A model generated the notes under the pieces. It ran no database searches and had not been told where the DNA came from. It worked only from the letters and a program-made list of their open reading frames with translations. Source: CAVUFH01 sp963740835 (GTDB taxonomy: Bacteria > Actinomycetota > Acidimicrobiia > IMCC26256 > PALSA-610). From it: a stretch of 64,000 bases of DNA. Every line of letters starts with the position of its first letter. Positions within the stretch are counted from its first letter, which is position 1. The stretch lies in NCBI GenBank assembly GCA_963740835.1, contig CAVUFH010000007.1, positions 1 through 64,000 of the forward strand. Reading direction: 5' to 3'. This document shows, in pieces, positions 45,993 through 54,815 of this stretch. Position numbers and translations under genes: made by a program.

Positions 45993-46964
45993 ATGACCAA
46001 TCTCGCCGTCAGCGTTGCCGGCTTGCAGACCCTCGGCGCGCCGTTGTCGATCGACGTCGCGCGCGAAGCCGATGCGCTCGGCTACAGCTCGGTCTGGGTC
46101 GCGGAGGCGAATGCCGCCGAAGCGATGGCGCTGCTCGGTGCGGTGAGCCAGGTCGCGCCGCACTCCGGCCTCGGAACGGGCGTCCTCGCGCTGCAACTGC
46201 GGACGCCGCCGTTGCACACGATGGCGGCCGCGACCCTGCAGCAACTCGCGGGCGATCGCGCCGTGTTCCTCGGCGTCGGCATCTCGTCGCCCGCGGTAGC
46301 CGGCCAGTGGCACGGCGCCCGTTACACCGACCGGCCGATCGCGCACGTGCGGGAGTTCGTCGCGTTGCTGCGCGAGTGCCTGTCGGGCGAGACGGTGACC
46401 TTTGCCGGCGACTTCTATTCCGTCTCGCGCTTCCGTCTCGGTGTCCGGCTCGGCGAGCAGAGGCCCAAGATCGTGCTCGCGGCGTTGAACGAGCAGATGT
46501 TGCGCCTCGGCGGCGAGATCGCCGACGGCGTGCTCCTCAACTACCTCCCGGCTTCGATCGTCCCGTGGTGCGTCGAGCAGGTGCGGAAAGGCGGCGATGC
46601 CGCGATCTACGCCTACGTGCACTGCGGCGTCACCGACCGTGACCGCTACGCCGACCTCGCCCGTAAGGACCTCGTCAACTACGCGGTCGTCGACGCCTAC
46701 GCCAACCAATTCGCGCGTGCGGGGTACGCGGACGACGTCACCGAGTTCCGGTCCCGCTGGAAGGCGAAGGACCGCGAGGGTGCCGTGAACGCGATCGGCG
46801 ACGCCTGGGTCGACGGCATCCAGATCATGGGCGACGCCGCCCACGTGCGCGGCGCGGTGCAGGAGTACGCCGACAACGGCGTCGACGTGCCGATCGCGTT
46901 CGCGCTCCCATGGGGTGAAGATCGAAGGGCAACCGTGAGCGAGACGCTGCGCGCGCTCGCATGA
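45993..46964 (+). CDS. LLM-class F420-dependent oxidoreductase
   Basis: 323-residue luciferase-like TIM barrel. LSIDVAREADALGYSSVWVAEANAAEAMALLGAVSQVAP and LGTGVLALQLRTPPLHTMAAATLQQLAGDRAVFLGVGISSP are typical of the F420-binding branch, as is HVREFVALLRECLSGETVTFAGDFY. It likely reduces or oxidises a small organic substrate using the F420 made by the cof genes of this window. Substrate is unknown. No signal peptide, hence cytosolic. Confidence 0.88.
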   Translation: MTNLAVSVAGLQTLGAPLSIDVAREADALGYSSVWVAEANAAEAMALLGAVSQVAPHSGLGTGVLALQLRTPPLHTMAAATLQQLAGDRAVFLGVGISSPAVAGQWHGARYTDRPIAHVREFVALLRECLSGETVTFAGDFYSVSRFRLGVRLGEQRPKIVLAALNEQMLRLGGEIADGVLLNYLPASIVPWCVEQVRKGGDAAIYAYVHCGVTDRDRYADLARKDLVNYAVVDAYANQFARAGYADDVTEFRSRWKAKDREGAVNAIGDAWVDGIQIMGDAAHVRGAVQEYADNGVDVPIAFALPWGEDRRATVSETLRALA

Positions 46965-46984
46965 GGCACACGCGCGTGTGACGC

Positions 46985-47779
46985 TCAGCGGCCGGTGAAC
47001 TTCGCCTTGCCGGGCCCGTTCTCCCGGAACGACGCGATGCCGATCTGGGCGTCTTCCGTGCCGAACACGGCGGCGAAGGCGCGCGCTTCGGCGTCGAGCC
47101 CCTCGGCGAGCGGACGCCCGAGTCCGTCGTCGATGACCTGCTTCGCCATGCCCATGGCCACGACCGCGCCCGCGCCGAGCTCGGCTGCCCACTCCCGCGC
47201 GTTGGCGACGACCTCTTCGGGCGCCTCGACCCGGTCGACCAAGCCGATCGCGAGCGCTTCGCCGGCGCGGATCTGCCGGCCGGTCCAGATCATCTCCTTG
47301 GCGCGCGCGGGCCCGACCAGGCGGGGCAGGCGCTGGGTGGCGCCCGCGCCGGGGATGACACCGAGCAGCGTCTCCGGTTGCCCGACGCGCGCGGTCTCGG
47401 ACGCGACGCGCAGGTCGCACGCCATCGCGAGCTCGAGCCCGCCACCGAGCGCATAGCCGCGGATCGCGGCGATGACGGGACGAGGGATCGCGGCGATCGC
47501 GTCGAACGCGTCGCGGAACCCGACCGCGATGCGGTGGCCCGTCTCCACGTCACCGAATTCGTCGATGTCGGCCCCCGCCGCGAACGCGCGGTCGCAGCCC
47601 GTCACCACGACCGCCTTGACCGCCGCGTCCGCCGCCAGCTCGTGGCCGACGTCGCGGAGCGCACCGAGCATCGCCTGTGACAACGGGTTCATCGGCGGGC
47701 GGTTGAGCTGCACGAGTACGACACCGTTGTCGTCGCGCTCGGTCGTCACGAAATCGTCGGCCCCGGAGCTGGTTGACAT
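46985..47779 (-). CDS. Enoyl-CoA hydratase/isomerase
   Basis: 264 residues. The crotonase fold shows VLVQLNRPPMNPLSQAML, the oxyanion loop AFAAGADIDEFGDVE, IAAIRGYALGGGLELAMACDLRVASE (second oxyanion Gly) and VGQPETLLGVIPGAGATQRLPRLVGPARAKEMIWTG, with the catalytic Glu in GQPETLLG and the second acidic residue replaced by Gly/Ala (IPGAGATQ). It hydrates enoyl-CoA in beta-oxidation or related routes. ATG 47779 follows the acetyltransferase on the same strand. Confidence 0.9.
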   Translation of the reverse strand: MSTSSGADDFVTTERDDNGVVLVQLNRPPMNPLSQAMLGALRDVGHELAADAAVKAVVVTGCDRAFAAGADIDEFGDVETGHRIAVGFRDAFDAIAAIPRPVIAAIRGYALGGGLELAMACDLRVASETARVGQPETLLGVIPGAGATQRLPRLVGPARAKEMIWTGRQIRAGEALAIGLVDRVEAPEEVVANAREWAAELGAGAVVAMGMAKQVIDDGLGRPLAEGLDAEARAFAAVFGTEDAQIGIASFRENGPGKAKFTGR

Positions 47780-47790
47780 GCCGCGGGACA

Positions 47791-48443
47791 CTACCCAGCG
47801 CGGGGAACAGCACCTCGGAACCAACGGGCACGAAGCCCGCGGTGATGGCGGCGCGCAGCGACGCGGCGTTGCCCGGCGCGATCTGCGCCCACACGCTCGC
47901 CCCCGCCGGCACGATGTCGCGGCCGGCCTCGATAAGACGCCGGCCGAGTCCGCGGTTGCGCGCGCCCGGCTCGACCTCGAACGCCAGCTCCCAGCGCCCG
48001 CAGACACCGCGGCCGACGACGAGCACGCCCTCGCCCCGCTCGGCCCTCAGCACGGTCACCTCGTCGCGGTAGCGGCGGGCGCGTTCCACGCGCGGATGAT
48101 CCGCGTCCGGCTCGGGTACGAGCCACGGCGGCGCACTGATCCCGCGGCCGCGCGCGCAGAGCACCGCGTCGAGCACGCCCGGCCGCGTGCCGATGCGCTC
48201 GGCGATCCAGGTCACGAACGGCGCCGACATCGGGAACGAGAAGTTGCCGGGCGGAACCCGCGCCAGGATCTCCGCGGGTGGGATCGGCGCCGCCACGGCG
48301 AAGTGTGCAGTGAACCCGAACAACCCGTCGGCCGGGCCCGGGAGCTCGGGAAATATGTCGACGCCGCCGTCGGGTTCGGGAAATCGCCCCGCGGCCGCGT
48401 CCTCCAGCATCCGCGTGAGCGGATGAGCCCCGGCTTCATTCAT
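47791..48443 (-). CDS. GNAT-family N-acetyltransferase, frame uncertain at the 3' end
   Basis: About 217 residues. The acetyl-CoA-binding core is VCGRWELAFEVEPGARNRGLGRRLIEAGR (R/Q-x-x-G-x-G/A: RNRGLG), followed by VWAQIAPGNAASLRAAITAGFVPVGSEVLF. The N-terminal half is variable. Read literally, the frame stays open to 47550, across the start of the enoyl-CoA hydratase gene; a one-base change near the CGCGGGGAA run (about 47797-47805) would end it at TAG 47793-47791, which fits GNAT length and gene spacing. I use that end. ATG 48443 overlaps the meaB stop by eight bases. Confidence 0.65.
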
Positions 48444-49380
48444 CGGCGAGGAGCGCGTCTGCCGCATCGTACGGATCGCGCGCGCCTGCAACGACATCGT
48501 CGAGCAAGTTGTCGAACCAGTCGCCACGCGTCACGCCCGCGGCGTGTTCGAGCAGACGTTCCGCGACGATCGTGCGGATCTCCGCGCGCAGGCGTTCGCG
48601 CCGGCGCACTTCATCACCGCCGGTCGCTTCGAGGTGCGCGCGGTGCGCAACGATCGCGGCCCACAGCTCGTCGATGCCCGCGCCGGAGGTCGCGGTGGTG
48701 CACACCACCGGCGGACGCCAACCCGTGTCGCCCGCGAGCTCGAGCATGCCTTCGAGGTCGCGTACGGTTTCGGGCGCGCCGGGCCGGTCCGCCTTGTTCA
48801 CGACGAACACGTCCGCGATCTCGAGCAGCCCGGCCTTCGCCGCCTGCACCGCATCGCCCCAACCCGGGTTCACGACCACCACCGTGGTGTCGGCGTGGCC
48901 GGCGATCTCGACTTCGACCTGGCCGACGCCGACGGTCTCGACGATGATCCACGGCGTCCCCACCGCATCGAGCACGCGCACCGCTTGCGGTGTCGCGACC
49001 GCGAGTCCACCGAGATGGCCACGGGTCGCCATCGAGCGGATGAACACGCCGGGATCGGTCGCGTGATCCTGCATGCGGACGCGATCACCGAGGATCGCAC
49101 CACCGCTGAACGGGCTCGTCGGATCGACGGCGAGGACCCCGACGGTCGCACCCTCCGCCCGGATCGCCGCGACGAGCCGGTCCGTGAGCGTCGACTTCCC
49201 CGCGCCGGGCGCGCCGGTGATCCCGACGGACCACGCGTCGCCGGCGTGCGGATGCAACGCAACGACGACTGCGCGCGCGTCGTCGCCGCCGTGCTCGACG
49301 AGGGAGATCAACTTCGCGATCGCGCCCCGGTCGCCGGCACGCGCGCGTTCGACGAGAACGGACGGCTCGGCGGGGCGCAT
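48436..49380 (-). CDS. meaB: Methylmalonyl-CoA mutase-associated GTPase (G-protein chaperone)
   Basis: 314 residues of the MeaB/ArgK SIMIBI GTPase family: P-loop VGITGAPGAGKSTLTDRLV, LAVDPTSPFSGGAILGDRVRM, FIRSMATRGHLGGLA, IVETVGVGQVEVEIAGHADTTVVVVNPGWGD and base-recognition VVNKADRPGA. It protects and reloads B12-dependent methylmalonyl-CoA mutase. The mutase itself is not in the window. Its presence agrees with a propionyl-CoA carboxylase role for the biotin chain at 39.5 kb. Confidence 0.93.
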   Translation of the reverse strand: MRPAEPSVLVERARAGDRGAIAKLISLVEHGGDDARAVVVALHPHAGDAWSVGITGAPGAGKSTLTDRLVAAIRAEGATVGVLAVDPTSPFSGGAILGDRVRMQDHATDPGVFIRSMATRGHLGGLAVATPQAVRVLDAVGTPWIIVETVGVGQVEVEIAGHADTTVVVVNPGWGDAVQAAKAGLLEIADVFVVNKADRPGAPETVRDLEGMLELAGDTGWRPPVVCTTATSGAGIDELWAAIVAHRAHLEATGGDEVRRRERLRAEIRTIVAERLLEHAAGVTRGDWFDNLLDDVVAGARDPYDAADALLADE

Positions 49381-49404
49381 GCGCCCGGAAGCTACTTGCC
49401 GGGA

Positions 49405-49650
49405 TTACTCGTCGGCGACGACTTCGGTGACGCCGGGAACGCGATCCATGATGATCCGCTCGACGCCCGCCTTCAGGGTCATCATCGACACCGGACACGT
49501 GCCGCACGCACCGACGAGCGAGACGTGCACCACGCCATCCTCGTCGAGCTGGTTGAACACGATGTCGCCGCCGTCGCTCTGGAGCGCGGGGCGGATCGCG
49601 TCGATGGCCTCGAGGATGCCCTCTTCCATTTCGGCGATTTCGAGCGGCAT
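49405..49650 (-). CDS. NifU-like iron-sulfur scaffold C-terminal domain protein
   Basis: 81 residues. The NifU C-terminal fold runs EEGILEAIDAIRPALQSDGGDIVFNQLDEDGVVHVSLVGACGTCPVSMMTLKAGVERII, with the cluster-binding pair CGTC. It delivers Fe-S clusters to target proteins. The start is ATG 49650 with GAGGGA upstream. A longer reading from 49689 is possible but not supported. It lies 24 bases upstream of meaB on the same strand. Confidence 0.9.
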   Translation of the reverse strand: MPLEIAEMEEGILEAIDAIRPALQSDGGDIVFNQLDEDGVVHVSLVGACGTCPVSMMTLKAGVERIIMDRVPGVTEVVADE

Positions 49651-49737
49651 GAAGAATCCCTCGTCAGAAAGTCGTTGCAGGTGAAGCAACGCCTGCAGTA
49701 TCGCAGGTCTTCCCGAAGGGGCTGAACCCGTGAGGGG

Positions 49738-50418
49738 TCAGGCCCGGTTTTCCTCCCGGCACTGCTCCAGGTACTCGGTCAGCTCCACCGGCCGGGACAG
49801 CATCGGGAGGTGCCCGGTCGCCAGCTCGTCGGGGACGATCCCGAGCCGCTCCCGCACTACGCGGCGCATGAAGTTCGCCGGGAAGAAGCGGTCGTCGCGG
49901 CACAGAAGGAACCGGGTCGGGACGTCCGGCCAGGCCACGAGCGGCCACGGCTTCTCGAACGGCGTGCCCGACTGCTCGAGCATGTGCACCCCGCTCTCCA
50001 CCGCGAGATCCGGCGGCAGGTCGTGCAAGAAGGTGACGGAGGGGTCGTCCTCGCCGCCCCAGATCTCGACCTCCCCGGCTCGGGCCTCGGCCCAGCCGGT
50101 GTTGGACCACCACTCATCGCCCGACTCCCCGGGCGCGGGCACCATCGCCGCGACCAGCACCATCATCTCGACCGGGACGCGATCGCACACCAGCGGCGCG
50201 GTGAAGCCACCCATCGAGTGTGCGACCACGATCAGGTCGGTCCGGTCGCCGATCGCCGCGAGCGTGGCGGCGCGGTACTCGGCGAACCCGGCCGTGTCGT
50301 CGTCACACGGGAGATCGACCGCGACGACCTCCTGGCCGCGGGCCTCCAGCTGCTCGGCGACGAGGTGCCAGCCCCACGAGGTACCGCCCGCGCCGTGGAT
50401 CAGAACGTAGGTAGCCAT
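49738..50418 (-). CDS. Alpha/beta hydrolase (esterase-like)
   Basis: 226 residues. YVLIHGAGGTSWGWHLVAEQLEARGQEVVAVDLP is the first strand and oxyanion loop, VAHSMGGFTAPLV holds the nucleophilic Ser (GHSMGG type), LLCRDDRFFPANF the acid, and ELATGHLPMLSRPVELTEYL the His. The pattern (VHGAGGTSWGW...HSMGG) is shared by plant salicylate-type and bacterial esterases. Substrate is unknown. It sits alone between the NifU-like gene and the phosphotransferase gene. Confidence 0.87.
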   Translation of the reverse strand: MATYVLIHGAGGTSWGWHLVAEQLEARGQEVVAVDLPCDDDTAGFAEYRAATLAAIGDRTDLIVVAHSMGGFTAPLVCDRVPVEMMVLVAAMVPAPGESGDEWWSNTGWAEARAGEVEIWGGEDDPSVTFLHDLPPDLAVESGVHMLEQSGTPFEKPWPLVAWPDVPTRFLLCRDDRFFPANFMRRVVRERLGIVPDELATGHLPMLSRPVELTEYLEQCREENRA

Positions 50419-50463
50419 CGGAACTGAGACTCCCCGCGTCGCGCGAACTCATCGCCCGCCGCT

Positions 50464-51396
50464 TCATCTCCTCTCGCTCACCGCGCGCGCCAGACACGCC
50501 TCGAACTCGACCCGCGCGGCACCGTTCGGCGGTCGGCTGCGCAGGTTGTCGAGCATCCCGATCACGGTCGCGACATCGCCCCACTGGTCATAGGTTGATC
50601 CACTGATGTCCTCCCACATCCTCGTGAACACGTCCGCGAGGGACGGGTCGTCGAAGATCAGGTTGGCTCGGCAGTGCCCGATGTCGACCGATCGCGGTCC
50701 GATGCTCGCCGACTGCCAGTCGACGACCCCGGTGAGCCGGCGCCGCTTCCACAACACGTTGCCGGGATGGAAGTCCCGGTGGATGAAGCCGACATCGTGG
50801 GTCGGAGCGTGCGCGAGGAAGACCTCGACCACGCGCTCCCATACCGACGCGTCCTGCGCCCAGCTCGGCGGCTCGTAGGACGATTGTGCATACCGGTCGA
50901 ACTGCCTGATGCCGGCAGCAGCGAGAGCATCGACGGAGTGGATCACGGTGACCGATTCGGCCATCGCCCGCATCCATCGGTGCGCGTCGCGGCTCAGCCA
51001 GGCGGCCCGCCCCGGGAGCTCGGAGATCAGGAGCGCAGGAACGTCGGCCTGCTCCCCGACGCCATCGACGGCCAACAGTCGCGGCGTCGGGACCAGCAGT
51101 GGATCGACGACTTCGAGCGCACGCGCTTCTTGCGCAGCGACATCCGGATCCTCGGCGAGCACCTGCGGCAGCACGTAGCGCCGCAACACGACCCGCTCCG
51201 TCACATCGTTGGTGTCGCGCACGGTGACGATGTGCATCGCCGAGGAGCTCCCACCCATCAACGCCTCAACCGCAACGACGTGCGCGCCACCGACAACCTG
51301 CAACACCCACGCGAGCGTCGAGTCCGGCGGCGCCGCACGTATCCGACGGCCGACGCCCCGTTCGTCGTCGAGACCTTGATCCGGGCCCGGTGCCAT
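50464..51396 (-). CDS. Aminoglycoside-phosphotransferase/choline-kinase-like protein
   Basis: 310 residues of the APH fold. VVLRRYVLPQ marks the N-lobe Lys/Arg strand, VDPLLVPTPRLLAVDG the hinge, GFIHRDFHPGNVLWKRRRLTGVVDWQSASIGPRSVDIGHC the catalytic HRDxHPGN and VVDWxxA metal motifs. These kinases phosphorylate small molecules or antibiotics; the genomic context gives no hint of which. The ATG lies nine bases after the (frame-restored) stop of the upstream alpha/beta hydrolase, so they form one unit. Confidence 0.85.
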   Translation of the reverse strand: MAPGPDQGLDDERGVGRRIRAAPPDSTLAWVLQVVGGAHVVAVEALMGGSSSAMHIVTVRDTNDVTERVVLRRYVLPQVLAEDPDVAAQEARALEVVDPLLVPTPRLLAVDGVGEQADVPALLISELPGRAAWLSRDAHRWMRAMAESVTVIHSVDALAAAGIRQFDRYAQSSYEPPSWAQDASVWERVVEVFLAHAPTHDVGFIHRDFHPGNVLWKRRRLTGVVDWQSASIGPRSVDIGHCRANLIFDDPSLADVFTRMWEDISGSTYDQWGDVATVIGMLDNLRSRPPNGAARVEFEACLARAVSERR

Positions 51397-51405
51397 CGCG
51401 CCGGT

Positions 51406-52270
51406 TCAGCGCGCGCGCAAGTCGGCGAGTGCCGGCACGACTTCGTAGATGATGCTGAAGTGACCGAGATCGTCGAACACGTGGAGGTCCGCCTCGGGAA
51501 CGATCTCGGCCGTACGATGCCGCGTGGCTCACGTCGACGATGATGTCGCTGCCACCGTGCACGACGGTCACCGGGCTCGTGATCGCACCGACGTCGAAGG
51601 TGACCCATCCAGATCCGTCGGCGCGGCGATCGTCGGTGTAGCCCTCCACACCGAATGCGTACATCGCCGGTAGCGCGCCGCCCATGAGCGCCAACCACTC
51701 GGGATCACCGAGCACCGCGAGATCCGACGCCGCGAGGTGTACCTCGCCGGCCGACTCGAACATCTTGCTGCCGTCGGCACCGTGCGAAGCCAACGCCGCG
51801 GCCATCGCACTGTCTCGATCAGGCGCATCCCAGACATCCAGCGCGTGCGGCCCGCTCATCTTCGCCCGCGCCGCGTCCCATCGCATGTCCGTCAAGGCGC
51901 AACACGCTACGACGCCCAACACACGGTCGGGCTCCAACGCCGCGATTGCCAACGCGTACGCACCACCGGTTGACACGCCCACCGTGAAGAATTGGTCGAC
52001 GTCGAGGTAGTCCATGACCGTCAACGCCTCGGGCACCCAACCCGCGAGAGTGCGCTCGGGCTGCGGTGTTGACAGTCCGTATCCCGGCCGATCGATCCCG
52101 ATGAGGCGGAACCCGGCCTGACTCGCGGCCGATGCGACCTGCAACGGTTCGAACCGGCTCCCCGGCCCGCCGTGGCACCACAGCACCGGAGTGCCGTCGG
52201 CCGCACCGTGTTCCGCGAACCCAACCGTCCGTCCGTCGGGAAGCTCGATCGTGCGATCAGTCACATGCAT
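51406..52270 (-). CDS. Alpha/beta hydrolase, interrupted by a frame change
   Basis: About 288 residues if restored. LPDGRTVGFAEHGAADGTPVLWCHGGPGSRFEPL and RLIGIDRPGYGLSTPQPERTLAGW are typical of the fold, TVGVSTGGAYALAIAALEP holds the nucleophile (GVSTGG). After VTVVHGGSDIIVDVSHA the frame changes near 51515-51531; one base on, it reads TAEIVPEADLHVFDDLGHFSIIYEVVPALADLRAR and stops at 51408-51406. This completes the Asp and His of the triad. The span is 865 bases, one over a multiple of three. Read without correction the protein has a nonsense C-terminus overlapping the next gene. Confidence 0.78.
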
Positions 52271-52360
52271 TGCCTACTACCGCGTCGCGTCGACCGCTCA
52301 CCATTTCGCATCGGGAACGCGGCGTCGTGCGGCGCTCCTTCGGAGACGCCATCTGCGCGG

Positions 52361-53101
52361 TCAGGCGCCTGCCATCGGCTCCCCCGCCGCGACGTCGAGC
52401 CGCTGCGCGTGGAGCTGCTCGTAGAACGGCAGGTGATAAGTGGCGAACCGCGCGAGCTCGTCGGAGCTCTCGACGGTGTGCGCGTACCTGCGTTCGGGCG
52501 GCTCGAAGCCGGAGCTGCCACTGACGGCCGCGTGCCAGCGTGCCGTCCGCCGCCACTCGGCTCGTTCGCCCGGCGCCCACGTGAGCGCCTCGGGGATGAA
52601 CGGCAGCTCGACGGCCGCGCAGTACGCCGCCATCGTCGCCTCGGGCCGTGCGACGAGGTCGTCTGAGTCGATGACCACCGGGCGGTGTCCTCCCGCGTCG
52701 CAAACGGCGGCGTGCAGCTCGTGCAGCCCCTCGAGACCTACGCCTTCGATGCGCATGTCAGGCTCCAGCGCGTGCAAGGACGCCGCGATCTCCTCGGGAC
52801 GCCGGATCAGGAACGCATGCCTGGCTTCGGCGAGGAAGCGCCCGTCGGCGAGAACGACCTCACGGACCCGGTGATCGGTCGTCTCCTTCAGGAAGACGCC
52901 GACGGCATGCGTCTGTGCGCGCAGCCAAGCGAGGAGCGACGCGGGCGAGCCGAATGTCCGCCCTTCGACTTCGGTGTGCCCGAAGGAGATCAGGCCTTCC
53001 AACGGCTCATGGAGAGCGAGCACATCGCCGCGCTCGAGCATCGAGCGGAAGAAGGCCGTCGAGCGGGCCCGCGGCGCGCTCCACAGTGCGAACACCGGCA
53101 T
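52361..53101 (-). CDS. Sulfotransferase-like protein
   Basis: 246 residues. PVFALWSAPRARSTAFFRSMLERGDVLALHEPL matches the 5'-phosphosulfate loop of the PAPS sulfotransferase fold; HAFLIRRPEEIAASLHAL corresponds to the 3'-phosphate region (RxPxxxxxS-like). It would sulfate an unknown alcohol or amine, or may be a catalytically altered relative. ATG 53101; the FAD enzyme follows upstream on the same strand. Confidence 0.78.
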   Translation of the reverse strand: MPVFALWSAPRARSTAFFRSMLERGDVLALHEPLEGLISFGHTEVEGRTFGSPASLLAWLRAQTHAVGVFLKETTDHRVREVVLADGRFLAEARHAFLIRRPEEIAASLHALEPDMRIEGVGLEGLHELHAAVCDAGGHRPVVIDSDDLVARPEATMAAYCAAVELPFIPEALTWAPGERAEWRRTARWHAAVSGSSGFEPPERRYAHTVESSDELARFATYHLPFYEQLHAQRLDVAAGEPMAGA

Positions 53102-53137
53102 CGGTGCAACGTATCCCTGACCCGGTCGACGGTCGGC

Positions 53138-54274
53138 TCAGGGCCAGGTGCGGGCGAACCAGCGCTGCACGCGGCTGGAACCGAAGTCGGCCTTGTCGGC
53201 GGCGAGCGCGAGCGACGGACCCTCGAGCTTGCCGTGCGGCATCGCGCCGCTCGCGAACGTCACGTCGACCTTCGCGACCTGCGCGTCACCGAACTCGAGG
53301 TAACAGATGCCGCGGCCGTCGTAGTGACCGGGTTCGCCCGCGCCGCGAATGACCGCGCTGATGCCGGCCGCCGCCGCGCCGGCCTGACCTTCCGCGAACA
53401 CGCCCGCCTTCGGGGTCCCGACGCTGGTGACGTCGCCGACGGCATAGACACCTGGGAAACGAGTCTCCAGCGTGATCGGGTCCACGGGGATCCAACCGTC
53501 CACGGTCATGCCCGATCGCTCGACGACCTCCGGCACGCGGTGCTTCGGCACACCGAGGAAGAGGTCGTACGGCATCTCGGTTCCGTCGCCGACGATGGCG
53601 ACGTGGCGCTCGGGATCGAGCGCGCGCACCATCGTCTGGGGATACCAGTCGATCCCTCGTTCCTCGAACGCGCGCAGCAACACCTCCGACGTCTCGGGCG
53701 ACGGCGGGATCGGCACCGGTAACGGCATGACCAACGCGATGTGCGACCGGTCGCGCAGCCCGCGTTCGGTGAGGAACTCGTGCATGAGCAGCGCGGTCTC
53801 GCTCGGCGCGGGCGGGCACTTGAAGGGTGCAGACGTCACCGCGACGATCACACGACCACCGCCGAAGTTCGCGAGCACTTCACGCAGCGCGAACGCGCCG
53901 GGTTCGGTGTAGAACTCGTTGCCGTCGTCGAGGAGCCCGGGCGTCGCCTCGGGATGAAGGTCGGCACCGAGCGCGACGACGAGCACGTCGGCGTCGAAGG
54001 TGCCCGCGTCGGTCTCGACGCGCTTCGCGTCCGGATCGATCGCGGTGATGTTCGCCTGTACGAACTGCACGCCTGGTTTCACGAAGTCCCGGTACGGATG
54101 TCGGACGTGGTCCGCCACCGTGCGGCCGAACATCACGTCGAGCTTGGAGAAGCCGAAGACGAAGTTGTCGGTCTTGTCGATGAGCACGACGTCGACGTCG
54201 GCTCCGAACTCTTCCGAAAGTCGGGTCGTCAGCTCCAGGCCACCGAACCCCGCACCAAGTACGACGACACGCAT
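53138..54274 (-). CDS. FAD-dependent NAD(P)/quinone oxidoreductase (NDH-2 / SQR-like)
   Basis: 378 residues. RVVVLGAGFGGLELTTRLSEEFG binds FAD; DVVLIDKTDNFVFGFSKLDVMFGR, VLVVALGADLHPE, a second Rossmann segment and FPGVYAVGDVTSVGTPKAGVFAEGQA close the FAD site. There is a Cys in APFKCPPAPSETALLMHEFL, as in sulfide:quinone/flavocytochrome-like enzymes (AxxKCPxAPxE), which suggests sulfide or persulfide chemistry, although only one such Cys is seen. No clear membrane helix. ATG 54274. Confidence 0.85.
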   Translation of the reverse strand: MRVVVLGAGFGGLELTTRLSEEFGADVDVVLIDKTDNFVFGFSKLDVMFGRTVADHVRHPYRDFVKPGVQFVQANITAIDPDAKRVETDAGTFDADVLVVALGADLHPEATPGLLDDGNEFYTEPGAFALREVLANFGGGRVIVAVTSAPFKCPPAPSETALLMHEFLTERGLRDRSHIALVMPLPVPIPPSPETSEVLLRAFEERGIDWYPQTMVRALDPERHVAIVGDGTEMPYDLFLGVPKHRVPEVVERSGMTVDGWIPVDPITLETRFPGVYAVGDVTSVGTPKAGVFAEGQAGAAAAGISAVIRGAGEPGHYDGRGICYLEFGDAQVAKVDVTFASGAMPHGKLEGPSLALAADKADFGSSRVQRWFARTWP

Positions 54275-54297
54275 GGCGGGCACGCTAACCCGCGCGC

Positions 54298-54738
54298 TCA
54301 CCCCGGCTGGACGATGAGGAAGCGGTTCCCGTCGGGGTCGCGGAAGAAGAACTGTGCCGGCACCGGATCCGGCATGGTCGCTTCGGTGGAGACGAGCCCT
54401 GACCTTGCGGTTCCCTTGTAGGCGATCTCGGGATCGACGTCGACACCGTGGGCGCGCAGCGTTGCGTGGGCCGCCTCGATGTCGTCCGCCGCGAGCGCGC
54501 AGTACGCCGCGTCACCGCGGGCGGGGACGCCCTCGCTCGGCGGTACCAGCGAGATCGTGTTGGCGGCGCCCGGCGTCGCGACCTCGATCCAGCGGCTGCC
54601 GTCGCCATAGGTGAAGTCGGCGCGCGTCTCGAAGCCAAGTAGTTCGACGTAGAACTTCAGGGCCCGGTTCTGGTCCGAGACCGGGACGAAGACAGTCCCG
54701 ATCTCGGTGAAGCGGAACGGATTCTGGGCGTCGGTCAA
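54298..54738 (-). CDS. VOC/glyoxalase-family protein
   Basis: 146 residues. Two beta-alpha-beta-beta-beta modules are visible: TEIGTVFVPVSDQNRALKFYVELLGFETRADFTYGDGSRWIEV and DDIEAAHATLRAHGVDVDPEI...AQFFFRDPDGNRFLIVQ. The metal ligands (first-strand His replaced by Thr/Val, ends with Glu/Gln) are incomplete, so a bleomycin-resistance-like or dioxygenase role cannot be decided. TTG 54738 with GGGAG seven bases upstream is the start; the longer open frame to 55665 is antisense-like noise over murA. The stop is 23 bases before the FAD oxidoreductase gene. Confidence 0.82.
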   Translation of the reverse strand: MTDAQNPFRFTEIGTVFVPVSDQNRALKFYVELLGFETRADFTYGDGSRWIEVATPGAANTISLVPPSEGVPARGDAAYCALAADDIEAAHATLRAHGVDVDPEIAYKGTARSGLVSTEATMPDPVPAQFFFRDPDGNRFLIVQPG

Positions 54739-54815
54739 TTGTGCTCCCTTCGCGCGATCGCGGTGCTCACAGGTTCGACCGCGCCGGCGCGGTGAACTCA
54801 TCGCGCGGGGGCGGG